A DNA stretch of 64,000 bases from Chamaecyparis obtusa (taxonomy: Eukaryota > Streptophyta > Pinopsida > Cupressales > Cupressaceae): NCBI GenBank assembly GCA_027943335.1, contig BSBK01001870.1, forward strand, positions 1 to 64,000, written 5' to 3'. Shown here piece after piece: positions 43,816 through 56,000 of this stretch. The notes under the pieces were generated by a model, which was not told where the DNA came from, did not search any database, and worked only from the letters and a program-made list of their open reading frames with translations. Positions within the stretch are counted from its first letter, which is position 1. Every line of letters starts with the position of its first letter. The translations under genes were made by a program, and so were the position numbers.

Positions 43816-45945
43816 TTGCCATGGTCGCCAATAGTTCGAATGAGGGATAGTAGTTTGAATGAGGCTTCTAAGGAGGTTACAACATGGGGTTCATTGAGGG
43901 ATAGATGTTGTGCATTTTATGTCGATGGGTTGTCATATAATCAAGTGAAAAAAAGAGGACAATTAAAGAAGACATATGTTCTCTTTTCACTGATCCTATT
44001 AGTAGTAACTCCCTAGAAGTAACTACGAATTAGTTTCCCATACATTGGTGTGTTCATAATAGGATGAGAGTTGCATTTTGGGATAAGTGGTATATGGTCT
44101 TTGACCAAGAACCCTGTAATAATTGGGAGGTGCCTTTATATTTTTTGAGAAATCTATATTATGATTTTATCCTTGGAAAGAAGTCGAATTACTTTGGCAT
44201 ATGATAGTTCCAGGGAAGAGGGAGAGGCTCTGCACATGATAGAGTTGGGGCCCATAGGGTGGTAGAGTCATAGCATAGGAGTCATCTAGGTAAAAAACCC
44301 ATAGTTCATGTTGCGGTCCCGGTAGTAGTGAAAGAGTCTATGTATTTATAGACCTTTTAGGCAGCTACATCATTGACTGATGTCATTATTGAGCATGAAA
44401 CATAGTTAGTCGATGTATAGGGTGGATCAACACCTACACCACCTCCATCATCATCAGATGCTCCATTTGGCTCAGCCCAACCAATTGAACATATGTGCCC
44501 CAGTTGTCAAGGTATATGTGTTGGGGTAGATACCAATGTGAATGAGGATGGTTCGGCATCCCATTCATGTACACATTGTGGGAATAGATGTCAGACATTC
44601 ATTGTTGATGATATGGCCCTCACAAACAACCTATTGATGATGGTGTTTTCTACGAGAAAGACACATGTATGTTTATTTGTGTTTTGACATGTTATTAATT
44701 TTAATCACCTAAATCTTATCAAAGTAAATATTTTTTTATTTAGAGAATAAATTAAATTTATATATGAATAATATGCATTACAAGGTACATCAAGTGGTAC
44801 TACGAGAACACCACAAAGTGCTTGTTTGACTAGATGTGCATGGGTAGCTTCAACACATGAGGTATAGTTTTTAAATATTCATAAAAATAAAATAATTTCT
44901 TGGTGTCAAGATATCTTTTCTTAATATGTATATTTATTTAATGTTTTATAGGGCTTGTCTAGTGTTTAGGTGTCCAAAGTTGATGATGTGACACTTTTTG
45001 CGATTGACTTTGGCCTAGAGAACTTTGTGGTATCATATTTTTTACACCTCTTGTTTATAATTTTAATTGAACCCATGTGTTATCATATTCATTTCTCTTA
45101 TGTTAATTTTTTTTGCTAGGTTACCCTCCTGGCTCAAAGACATCGGGATAGAAAAAGAAATACTTGAGGACACTCAAAGTACAAAAGGTAATTTAGTATA
45201 ATTTAAGTTTATTTGTTGGAATGTATTATGATTAAACATGTATATGTATACTGATGAATGCACATGTATTATTTGTTCTATATACAGAAATAGTTGGGTT
45301 CTACAGAATTAATGAATACACCGAATGTTGTTGATGTTCAGGAGCTGGAAGAGGTAACATTTTTATATTCACTTTTGATTACATTCTTGTTTGTTCAAAA
45401 TCTCAGAGAAATCCTTCCTCTATGACTATGATATATGTTATTATCTTCATACATGAAATGGTCATAATGGCCTCATCAATGATGATCCCTCCTAAGAGTA
45501 CATGAGAGCTATCTGAGACTTTGGTATGTAATATATGTGTGTGTGTTAAACATATGGATTTAGATATGAGTACATGAATTTTTAATTTTTTTGTGTTTGT
45601 CATCAACTTTGGGTTATTAACTTCTATTAATTGTCTTTTACCTATTACATATCCCTTCGTGACCTCCTACAAATTCTTTACCATTCCATTTTGTTAGGAT
45701 TCCTCTCCCACAAAGGAGCCCATCAGCATTACTACACAACCCAAGTGCAGAAGAAAGAGATGAGGTAATCAATAATTCAATTGCCAACAAATTATAGTCT
45801 AGTATTTAGTTATTTTGATATTATTTGGAGATAAGATATCTGATTTAGCATTTGAATTGTTCTTGTGTAGACACCCAGCGAGCCATGTATTTCTTTGAAG
45901 AGGCTAAATTTTGATGATCTAGCATAGTCATAGATATTGACAGAG
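43816..45945 (+). pseudogene. Decayed multi-exon coding remnant, family unknown
   Basis: Several short coding-like blocks are separated by AT-rich stretches with GT/AG borders. The first block has WGSLRDRCCAFYVDGLSYNQ and VKKRGQLKKTYVLFS. A second, near 44,440-44,640, has a Pro/Ser run and a Zn-ribbon-like CPSCQGICVG...CTHCGNRCQTF. Exon-like pieces follow at 44,783-44,861 (GTSSGTTRTPQSACLTRCAW, after ACAAG and before GTATAG), 44,951-45,027, 45,120-45,188, 45,287-45,352, 45,697-45,764 and a last one at 45,871-45,930 (SEPCISLKRLNFDDLA). Stops and shifts occur in the first block. It resembles the C-terminal part of a spliced transposon protein. I cannot name the family. Confidence 0.4.
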
Positions 45946-46480
45946 ATATATAGATCTAGTTGTCGTCATTGAATGATCAATTTTTGTATATATTAGACAT
46001 TTGTATTTTGTATATTAACCTTGACATGGAACATGCCACATTTTTGTAACTATTAATGATTTGGCATCTATGCCATTTTTTTTATATGTACATGATTATT
46101 GTTCATTTTGATATATATGAAACTTGATATTCGATCCAATTTGTTCATTGTGTGCATATCATTGTACTTCAAAACTTAATTTTTTGCAATTAATCAAACA
46201 TGTTTACATTCATTATTTAATATAATAGAATTGAAATGTGTTTATCGAAGTCATTGTGACATGGATAATGTAATCAAAGTCATATGTGACTTAATTTGAT
46301 GTAATAAGGTATAAAAGCCAAAATATGTAATGATTTTGTCTATTGTGTCAAATTGTCTTAATTGACCAAATAAGGGTCATAGGAAGATATATATTAATGG
46401 GTGGTTTGTGTGGTTTCTATTTCTTGTGGATTATGTTTTGGAATGAGTTGGTGAAAAGTGTGAAATACCCAATTTTACCA

Positions 46481-46889
46481 ATGCTTCTTAGTGACCCTTA
46501 GGGACACTCTAGTTTGGTGTCCTCGCGAACGTTCGAGGGACTCTGTGGGAGAAACAGGGCTGTCACTATCCTTTACCTGATTGACTGGAGCTAATGGGGT
46601 AGACAATTCGATCACATGGCAGATAGATTGAAAGATACCCAATATTGCTCGTTTCATTTGAACAACATTGCAACTTTTGACATAAACTGGGATAGGGATG
46701 CCAAATTAAAATGAAGGGGAATCTCCCAAGATTAAGATGGGTAATTGTAGGTCTCCATAACACGGTCCTATAGAACATAACTATTTGTTGATACCTCGCA
46801 CGAGCTCTGAGATATGCCCCAAGAAATATTGCTTCCTGATGTTGCTTAGTGACCCATATGGACACTCTAGTCCAGTGTGCTCGTGAACT
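46481..46889. repeat. Pair of ~50-bp direct repeats 358 bp apart
   Basis: 46,481-46,530 and 46,839-46,889 share CTTAGTGACCC, GGACACTCTAGT and GTGTSCTCGYGAAC, about 80% alike by eye. The enclosed 308 bp has no gene. Confidence 0.75.
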
Positions 46890-46892
46890 TGA

Positions 46893-47206
46893 GTTTTAAT
46901 AAACATGACCTTATTCACATGATTATGTTCTTAGTTAATTCATTAGTGTTTTTATCATTGTTTTAAGTAGCAAGATCATGGGAATCCTAGAGGATACAGG
47001 TTAGTTCTAGAATTGAATGTTCAAATGGTAAATTGCATTAGGGATGTTAATATTAAATATTATATTAAGTTGTTTCCACATTTATTATTCGATTCATTTA
47101 ATCAATAATTGTATTTTGTATGTCTTTCCTTTCAAAAAAATTTTTTGAAACATTATTAAATCTAGTTTATACTTTTTCCTCATGGGTTCCTGAGTGGGGC
47201 GCTACA
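46893..47206 (+). repeat. Right end of a gypsy LTR (copy B)
   Basis: It matches 60,951-61,330 (for example AAACATGACCTTAT, TTTTATCATTGTTTTAAGTA, AATCCTAGAGGATA, CTTTTTCCTCATGGGTTC) and ends GGGGCGCTACA directly before a PBS. The left part of this LTR is not recognisable beyond 46,893. Confidence 0.7.
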
Positions 47207-47208
47207 TC

Positions 47209-47220
47209 TAGTATCAAAGT
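47209..47220 (+). promoter_or_regulatory. Decayed initiator-Met tRNA primer-binding site
   Basis: TAGTATCAAAGT differs from TGGTATCAGAGC at three positions, all G-to-A or C-to-T. It is two bases inside the LTR end GCTACA and is followed by a TAGGTTTCTACA stretch common after this PBS type. Confidence 0.7.
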
Positions 47221-49322
47221 TAGGTTTCTACACAAGAAACCTTGGGAGTCATGTGCTTGCTACATAACCTTGATAAGTAAACTAGGGTCACGTTCATTGA
47301 TCTCATCTTGTTTTCTATTTGTCCTTAGCACATCTTAACCCCTTGACTTGCATTGTAGTAAAGTGTAGAATGCATTTTCCTCAAAAAATCCCTTCGATTT
47401 GTATTTACTCTTTGACTTCATACTTGATCTTATCTAGTTATATATCATTTTTTTGCTCCACAATTGAGGGTTTGACTAAATGTGTATTCTCATTTTATCC
47501 TATGCATTAATAGTTGTTAGAAAATATTGACTTGATACTATTCTAAAGTAGTTGTATCGTGGATGACTAAGGATAATAGATATATGGTTGATTGTATTTA
47601 CTTTCTAGGTGCTTCCTATGTCAAATTATATATTTATGAATCAAGTGTTCCTTTATTTTGATGCATCCTTGGAGAATTAAATATTAGATAGCTTATGTAT
47701 GTCTTGAGTGCTTTTATGAATTCAATTATTCTTTTATGAACTCTATTATTTGTGTATGACTAAGTTTATTATAGATAATATAGGTATTCAATGTCAAATA
47801 GAACACTTCTTGACTATATGCCCAATTATGTTAAGATAATAAATGTGTTCTAATAGGGATAATAAAATGGTTACTTCAATAAGTGTGTTTTTATATACTA
47901 GATATGGTGTGAAAGTTAAATAATAGTTATGCTAGGGATGATTATTTGAAATGGAAATGAAAGATTTATTTCTCCCTTTCTCTTCTCCTTTTAAATAACT
48001 AAAATATGTTGGTTAGAATACAAATATAGAATTTAAATAGATGGTTGTGTTACATATGTGTTTAGAAAGATGCTTAGAGATATACTTGAAGGGTGAACAA
48101 GGAAGAGAGATAATAAGACAAAGATAAAGGTACCTATCATCACCATTAAGAAGAAGAAGCCACTGGCTAATGAATTGTGGTTGTCAGATGATGAGACCAT
48201 GGAAAATTCCTTAGGTTTATTGAAACAGGAAAGGATCAAGGCATGAAAAGTGAAAGACCAAAGTGAAGATGATAAAGAAAACACCTCCCAAAAATTGGAA
48301 AAATAACTTAGAAGGTTATCCATGGGAAGAATTAGACTAATGTCTTTAAACACTATAATAATTTGGGTTATAATCCTAAGAAACCTATGTTGATAATTCA
48401 TGTTAAATATACTATTAAGATATTTTATATAAAGGCTAGCCCCAATGCTTATAGTTCTAAACTAACATATCAATCTTTTTGAGGGATCAGACAATTTTTT
48501 TTCCCTCTTCCTTGTTAGGTGGCTCTTCCCTGTTAGGTGGCTAGTTCCTAGTCACATAGTAATTTAATGTTCTATTTCATCTTGATTGTGTAAAGTAGAA
48601 AAAAAAATATCCTTGTTTGTGATGATTTGGCCACAATTTGTAAAAATTTATTTTGCATTTAAATTATTATTGCAAACTTATTGGGATTTTTCTATTTTAT
48701 TGTTAAAATTGATAAATTTCTCTTATTTTTGAACAATGGTGGCTAGACTGATTTCTTTGTGGTGTTTTTGAAAGTTGTTCTTGTGTTGTGAATGTATACG
48801 AGGAATTCAATGTAGGGAAAACCTTGAATCCATGTGACTTGAATGCCCCAAACCTTGTGATATATTATTGGGCATGTTGTGTTGAACGCGTATATGTGTC
48901 TGTGTGTGTAGTTTGTTCAATTTTGCATATTAAATTGAATTATCATGTTGATTAATTTTAGATGTCATTATGAGTCATTATATGTAGAAATTTATATGCA
49001 TTTAGGATAAGTTTGGCTTACTGCATCAAGAAATAAATATTTTTCATAGATAAATGTTGTATTGCCTAACTTTTGTTTCCTTGGGAAGAGAAGTTTTGTA
49101 TCTATTATTGTAAAATAAGGTTGGGTTTATGTTACTGGTAAGAATGTTTCAAGATGGTTATATAAATGTGTTTTGTTAGATACTTTGTGAAAAAATATTC
49201 ATTGTCAATGTAGGGACCCTAAGAATGAAATTTATTTATAATATTAATTTTTATATTAGAATTAACTTATGTGACATGGTTTCTATTTTTACGTAGCAGC
49301 TTCTAGGAGTAAGTCAAGTTCT

Positions 49323-49333
49323 AGGGGGGAGGA
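49323..49333 (+). promoter_or_regulatory. Polypurine tract before a 3' LTR
   Basis: AGGGGGGAGGA followed immediately by TGTAATACTC. Plant gypsy elements commonly have a GGGGGGAGGA-type tract abutting an LTR start TGTAA. Confidence 0.75.
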
Positions 49334-49709
49334 TGTAATACTCTCCCATATGTTGTTGTTTCCAAGTATGTGACCAAAATCTATGTGTATGCTAGACTTT
49401 CATTACGTTTTAATGATACTTTGATGCTATGATAGTACATCATGATGTTACAATGACTTGATATGGTTATTATTTATGTTGTTTCATCCTTATATTTAAA
49501 TGGTTTTTATATAGTCATGTTAGGCATATGATGATATAGTTAATTTTGTTTCACTGAGATACTAGCCTTTATATCTTCACATGCACTGATGATAAATAAA
49601 TATGTTTATGTTTTTGGTTGATGAGTTTGTATGATGAGGGAAAAATTTGTAGTCACTAACTCTTGAGATTTACACAATGTCTCGATCCCCTTCATTATTT
49701 TTCATTATG

Positions 49710-49733
49710 ATGTGTGTGTGTGTGTGTGTGTGT
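49710..49733. repeat. (TG)n microsatellite
   Basis: Twelve TG units ending ten bases before copy 1 of the 370-bp unit. Confidence 0.95.
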
Positions 49734-49742
49734 ACACATTCT

Positions 49743-50112
49743 CATCTTTATGATGCAAAGTTGTAGGCATTGGGCATCAACTTCACCTAAATTATTAGGT
49801 CTAAACATGCCCTTACATATATCTTGATGGTAGAAGAGGGGAGGTATAACTCATGCCTAAAACCTATCCTAACCCTAAGTCATTTTATTATGTAAGGACA
49901 ATTATCCATTTCCTCTACCCTATTGGATTGTCAAGGTGGTAGGTATGTAGTTACCCAGGTATGAGTATAGAGGTTTCATTTGATAGTTTCATCAGTTTTC
50001 TTTCTTGCATGATGAATATGTATCATATCTTAAGTCAAGGTGAGGTGTTGGCATTAATGTTAAATATTAACCTAATTATGATGAGGTGCATTAAAATTTT
50101 ATTGCAAAGATG
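49743..50112 (+). repeat. 370-bp unit, copy 1 (direct)
   Basis: It starts CATCTTTATGATGCAAAG and ends TTGCAAAGATG. CATCTTTG and CAAAGATG form a short terminal inverted repeat. Flanked by (TG)n on the left and (CA)n on the right. Non-coding, MITE-like. Confidence 0.88.
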
Positions 50113-50154
50113 GTATTATGTTCACACACACACACACATACATGAACATGGTAC

Positions 50155-50524
50155 CATCTTCGCAGTAAAATTTTAATTCACATCATCATAATTAGGTTAA
50201 TATTTAATATTAATGCCAACAACTCACCTAGACTTAAGATATGATACATATGCACCATGCAAGAAATAAAACCAATGAAAATATCAAACCAAACTTGCAT
50301 AATCATACCGGGGTGAATGGATACCTCTCACCTTGACAATCCAATAAGTTAGAGGAAAGGGATAATTGTCCTTACATAGGACAATGGCTTAGGTTTAAGA
50401 TAGGTTTTAGGCATAAATGTTCCCTACCCTCTTCTACCATTGAGATATTTGTAAGGACATGCTTAGACCTGATAATTCAAGTGAAGTTGATGCCTAGTGC
50501 CTGTAACTTTGCATCACAAAGATG
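50155..50524 (-). repeat. 370-bp unit, copy 2 (inverted)
   Basis: Reverse complement of copies 1 and 3 over the full length, for example CACCTTGACAATCCAATA against its complement near 49,921. Separated from copy 1 by 42 bp that contain (CA)8 and are themselves nearly palindromic. Confidence 0.88.
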
Positions 50525-50533
50525 AGCATGTGT

Positions 50534-50660
50534 ATACATACATACATATATACATACATGCATGCATACATACATAAATACATACATACATACATAAATT
50601 ATGCATGTGTGTATGTATTTATATATGTATGTATGTATTTATGTATGTATGTATGTATGT
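50534..50660. repeat. Palindromic (TACA)n/(TGTA)n microsatellite
   Basis: TACATACA-type repeats up to about 50,598, then TATGTATG-type repeats. The tract is its own inverted repeat and sits exactly between inverted copy 2 and direct copy 3. Confidence 0.92.
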
Positions 50661-50663
50661 TCT

Positions 50664-50994
50664 CATCTTTGTGATGCAAAGTTGCAAGCATCAGGCATCA
50701 ACTTCACTTGAATTATTAGGTTTGAACAAGTGCTTATAGATATCTTGATGGTAGAAGAGGGGAGGTAGCATTCACACCTAAAACCTATCCCAACCCTAAG
50801 CCATTGGCCTACATAAGGAAAATTATTCCTTTCCTCTACCCTATTTGATTGTCAAGGCGATTGATATCCATTTACCCTGGTATGAGTTTGCAAGTTTGGT
50901 TTGATAGTTTTGTCAGTCTAGGTGAGGTGTTGGCATTGATATTAAATATTAACCTAATTATGATGAGGTGCATTAAAATTTTATTACAAAGATG
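50664..50994 (+). repeat. 370-bp unit, copy 3 (direct, with a deletion)
   Basis: It starts CATCTTTGTGATGCAAAG and ends ACAAAGATG. It has lost about 39 bp relative to copy 1, between TTGTCAGTC and TAGGTGAGG near 50,918. Confidence 0.88.
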
Positions 50995-51137
50995 GCATTG
51001 CGTTCTCATATATATAATTAATTATAGGTAAAGTTTAATATTAAATTAAGGTGATTATATACTTAAGTATAAATATTTATATTACTAAATAATATTAGGA
51101 GAAAATTTATTGATTAATGTTATAATACATTTTGGAT

Positions 51138-51151
51138 ATTGGTTATTTTAT
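51138..51151. repeat. 5' target-site duplication of LINE 2
   Basis: ATTGGTTATTTTAT here and ATTGGTCATTTTAT at 57,370-57,383: 14 bases with one mismatch, directly outside the LINE start and its A-rich end. Variable long duplications are typical of L1 integration. Confidence 0.88.
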
Positions 51152-51412
51152 GGAGCCATGTCCTTTGGAGAAGTGGAAATTTTCTCTGCAACCTCGCACC
51201 ATGATTACTGATGACATTTGTGTCTTGCTTCATTTTGCATGATATACATGTGTCATTCCTTGTGCCCCATGTCCTTTAATGTTTCCTTTTGTTTATTTTG
51301 ATTATTCTTGTGTGCGTTTATTTTCCTTCAGTTTGGTTATGTTGGTTTTGTGCCCTGCTTTGTCTCTATGTGTTTGGGGTTTGATTTGCCTCCTACTTGG
51401 TTTGTGTGTGTG

Positions 51413-53033
51413 ATGGGAGAGTTGAACCATAATGGTGGGGAAGGAGAAATTATTATGGGTGATGCAAATGCAAGTGGTAGTGATGAGGGTATTAAAAATG
51501 CAGAAGAGGGTACTATTGATAAAACAAATGATAAGCTTTCGTATAAACAAGTGGTGGTCGACAGCTCTCCAAACTTCTCAGCTAGTGCAAAATTTAATGG
51601 AGTTTTTTTTAGAAAGGGTGTAGAACCAGTATAGGGAGCAATGGGAGGAGGACGGGCCTCAACTGATGGAGGTGGATGAACAGCTGGAGGAGATGCCAAG
51701 TCTGGTGGAAATGGAGGAGAAAACGGTAGGGTTCCTTCCTTGGGTCTGAAGATCCTCTCTCTTTCTCCTAACGAGGATATGGTGACTACAATTAAATCTG
51801 AACAAAATAGGCTTAAGAGTATTGCTATTTCCTTTGTTTGCCTAGATAAAGAGAAAATGCCTGCTCGAAAGTTTTTTGATGACTGGTTGGCTTCAGTTTG
51901 GGGTAAAAAAACTTGGAATTTATGTTACATATTGTAGAATGATTCAAAAAGGTATTTTTGTTATTTTTTTAAAGAACAACAGTATGCCGGAGAGAGTGTT
52001 GGAAAAGATATTTTGGAATGTTGGTCATTCCATGTTCAGGGTTTACACTTGGTCCCCAAAAGGCAATTTTCAAAAAGTTGTGGCCAGGTCGGCCCCCAAT
52101 TGGGTTGAAATTAAGAATTTGCCTGTAGAATTCTAGCCCTTTATCTCTTAGATTTTGAAACCCCTGGGCTCGGTGCTGCAAGTCGAGCAATCTCGAGTCA
52201 CCCTTCCCCATTTGAATGCTAGAGTCCTTGTTGCCTTAGCACCTGAAGTTGACTTTCTTGATTTTATATCTCTTGAATTTGATGGAAAACTTTTTTGTTG
52301 GGAATTCTCCCTTTTAGGTAACTTAAATGCCTACTTCCATTGCAGATGCAACAGACATACTAAGAAATATTTCCCGACCCTTAAACACTTATAGAAAGAA
52401 AAGTTCAATGTTGTTAATAATTCTGGTATAAAGGGAACCAATAGAAATGGCGATAGAAATGCTACTGTTGGCAAAGATTTTAATGATTTTCCTAGTAACC
52501 CTAGTAAGGAACCGAGTACAAATATTTCCACACCCCCAGAGATGGCACAAGCCTCTGTGAATAATGTTAATAATTCTCCTGACCTCCTTGTTAACAACAG
52601 GTTTATCACTCTGGCGAATCCTTTATTTGATGTAGAGTTCGAAATTGTCCATGCTTAGAAGGTAGTTGAGAAGGAAAATCCCTCCCTCCTAATTACCCGT
52701 CCTCCAAGATTGTTATCTCCAGAGACCCCTTTTGATAGTTCAACCCTCCCCATGTTGAATACCCAATAATTAGCCATCATATCTATTAATGAGAGGGCTA
52801 GTAAGCTTAAGCAAGATGGCAAGGATATATAGTCCCTCTCTGCAGAACCAACTGCCCCCCCTAGATCATTGCAAATTGTGGCATCCAATAATGAGGGTCA
52901 GTTCATAGAAGTTGTCAGAAAGAAAAGGAAGACTGGGGATAGAAACTCTTTGTCTAATGGGAGTAGAGGAAGAAAGAGCCTCCTAGACTACTTCAACAGA
53001 TTGTGCCAAAGCACAAAAAATCCCCCAAAGTAA
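51413..53033 (+). pseudogene. LINE 2 ORF1 (gag-like, DUF4283)
   Basis: Starts MGELNHNGGEGEIIMGDANA with a polar, glycine-rich head and LSYKQVVVDSSPNF. The DUF4283-like core follows after a shift (RLKSIAISFVCLDKEKMPAR near 51,810; GIFVIFLKNNSMPERVLEKI near 51,950; FRVYTWSPKGNF). Then comes a section with a CNRH-like decayed knuckle near 52,345, a long Asn/Ser/Pro-rich tail (52,390-52,950) and an end with a VVRKKRKTGDRNS basic patch and SLLDYFNRLCQSTKNPPK before TAA at 53,031. It would be the RNA-binding partner of ORF2. Several stops and shifts. Confidence 0.8.
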
Positions 53034-53036
53034 GTA

Positions 53037-56000
53037 ATGATGATGCACATACATAGTTGGAATGTTCGCGGCCTAGAGATGTCTGATAGGAAATATGCAG
53101 TTAGGAGATGGTGTAATCAGTTGGTTTCTAAGGATGTTATTTTTTTACAAGAAATTAAAGTGTAGGATTTCAAGCCCATACTACCCTGAAATTCCTTTGG
53201 GATAAAGCAATTGGCTATCACTCAAATCATGAGAGAGGTAAAGGAGGAGTAGCAATTCTCATTCATCCTAGATGGGAGGATCATATTGAAAGGCATGGGT
53301 GTTCTACACATCAGGGAGTTATTTGGGTGACATTTAAATTTGGTGAAAAAGTGTTTGGGATTTGCAATATGTATGCAGAAAACAATTATAGAGAAAGAGG
53401 AAGACTTTAAGAATGGTGTTGTCTCCATCTCCCCAAAATCCCTTGGCTTTTGGTAGGAGATTTGAATATGGTGGAACACAGGGCAAATAAGGTAGGATGA
53501 CTATCACATTCATGGAAAGGAAATGAGTTTTTCTTTTGGTAGAAGTTCAAAAGAAAATTCAACCTTTTGGACCCAATGGAACATATGCATGGAAAGTTCC
53601 AAGACATCTGGTTTACCTGGTGCAACAACCAAAAAGGAAAACAGAGGGTTTATTGTAGATTAGATAGATTCTATAGTGATGTATCTACTTTTTCATTCAT
53701 CTCAAAAAATAATCATGCCCCAGTCATGGTCTTCCCTATTTCTATCTCAGACCATTCACCTATTCATACCTATATCAAGATTGAAAACAATGTTAACCTT
53801 GATGGAGATAAAAAGAGAGATAATTCCTTCAAACTCAATATCTCACTTCTTGATGACCCAGATAATGTAGATGCTATTGTAATGATCACCAATCTTACAA
53901 ATCTTTGCAACCCTCTTATAGATGCTAGTATGCTATGGGATTTGATGGTGGAAGCTTGGAAGAGTATTTTTCAAGTGGTTGGCAAGAAATTGGCAATGGA
54001 TAGAAACAGGGAAGAATCTTTCTGGCAAAATAGGTTGAACACAATAGAGAGAGATCTTCAGAAAAAAGGTAACAATTCTGTGTTGGAACCTCAACTAGCC
54101 AACACTAAGCATAATTTGAGAATCATTTAGAGGTACAAGATCCAAGGGTAGAAAATCAGAGTGAGGATGAACTGGATTAGTGAGGGAGATAAAGGGTCTG
54201 GATATTTCTTCAACATTATTAGAGCTAAATAGAGAAGGGAGTTGATTAATGAAATCTAATTTGAGGGTAGGCCAACTAGTGACCCAAAAGACATTAAAAA
54301 TTCTTTCCACTGGTTCTATAGTGATTTGTTTGCATCAAAAGTCTCCAATGACAGTCAAGTAGCCCTGGATCTTTGTCTTAAACTCATCCCTACAAAACTT
54401 TCAGATATTGATCACTCCACTCTTAACAAGTCTCTCTCCCTTGATGAGATCTTTGCAACTATTGACTCGTTTACCAATGGGAAAACTCTAGGGCTGGATG
54501 GACTCCCTGCAAAATTTTATAAGAGGAACAAAACTTGGGTAGGTCCTGAACTTTTGAATGTTTATGAGGAGGCTTTCACCAAAGGATCTTTAGGAGTTTC
54601 CATTAATAAAGGGGTTGTCAAACTTCTTCCCAAAGTAGGTGACAGGACTTTAGTGAGGAATTGGAGGCCTATTACCTTGTTGAACCTTTCATATAAAATT
54701 ATGGCTAAAGTCCTAGCTAGGAGGATTGCCCCTCTTTTGAGAAGATTTATATCTCATACCCAAATAGGATTTATACAAGGTAGATACATCTTGGAGAATC
54801 TAGTGACCAGTTGAGAAGCCATGCACTGGGCTAAATCAGATGGACAGGAGGTTGCGATGGTGCTGCTAGATTTTGAAAAAGCATATGACAGGATAGAATG
54901 GGATTTTGTACTTGGAATGCTAAAAGCCTTTGTCTTTCTAGAATTGTATTGTAAATGGATTGAAATTCTATTCAAAGATGCATCTACAGTTATTGATGTC
55001 AATGGGTCCCTATCCGAACCTATTAGGCCATAGAGGTCCATCAGATAGGGATGTCCAATAGCCCCCTCATTATTTGTCATTGCTGCAGATGCTATGTTCT
55101 ATATTTTAAGGGCGCAGACTCTGGAACCTCCCTTAAAAGTCATTTCTCTCACTAACAAATAAGAATTAATAAATGTGCAATTTGCAGATGATACATCACT
55201 TTTACTAGGTCTCTCAGAAGACAATTGTGATAATGCGATGGAAAGGATTAGCCTCTTTTGTAGAGCATGAGGCTCAAAAATTTCTCCTCACAAATCCACT
55301 GTATTGGGTTGGTCAAATGATCCACCTGGCTGGCTAATTGATAAAGGGTGGCAGTGGGCTGGAACCAATAATATTGTAAGGTACCTTGGTATTCCCTTCT
55401 TTGTAGAACCCAATCTTGGAAATATGTAGGAGTGGATCTATGAAAAGATCAATAAGAAACACATTAAGTGGCAGACCCAATCTTTGTCTATTGCTGGCAG
55501 GTTTCAATTAGTTCAAAAAATACTCTCAGGTCACCACATCTATTATGCTTTAGCATGGATGTTTGCAAACTCTCAAGTGGACATGCTAGAAAAGATCCTT
55601 ATGAACTTTCTATGGTCTGATGGGAAATGAAATAGGAAAAGACATTGTGTAAAATGGGTGTGGTGTTGTCAAGAAAAAAGTCAAGGAGGATTGGGGTTGA
55701 AAGATATTAAAATTCATGGTTATGCTCTTGCAGCTAAATGGGTTCTTAAAGAATTATGGGGTAATGAGCCTTGGAAGATTCTTATAAGAAATAATATTGA
55801 AAGGTCAGTCATCAAGAAGGGGAAACAGTGGAAGAATGTCCCAATATGTGACATAGTCATGGGTGAGTACAAAATGAAAGTGTATGGCTCTAAAAAATTT
55901 CAAGCTTTTTGGAAAGCTTGGGTCCAGTTGAGGCAGTTTATTCCAGAGAGAGGAGCTGTAGGTGGTCCTCCCTATTTTGTTGTTAGGGATATATCTATTT

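Larger units (their letters stand above)
47207..49333 (+). mobile_element. Internal remnant of a gypsy element between PBS and PPT
   Basis: 2.1 kb between a PBS at 47,209 and a polypurine tract at 49,323. No gag or pol motif is readable on either strand, so the coding part is deleted or decayed. The 3' LTR should begin at 49,334 with TGTAATACTC, the same ten bases that start LTR copy A. Confidence 0.55.

Noticed and set aside
48033..48401. 122-codon minus-strand frame resembling a membrane protein
   Set aside because: Ser/Leu/Phe-rich antisense of a Lys/Glu-rich plus-strand stretch. No start context or motif, and it sits inside a decayed gypsy element.
50525..50660. Possible CRISPR-like or satellite array of TACATACA repeats
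   Set aside because: A plain tetranucleotide microsatellite without spacers, in plant DNA.
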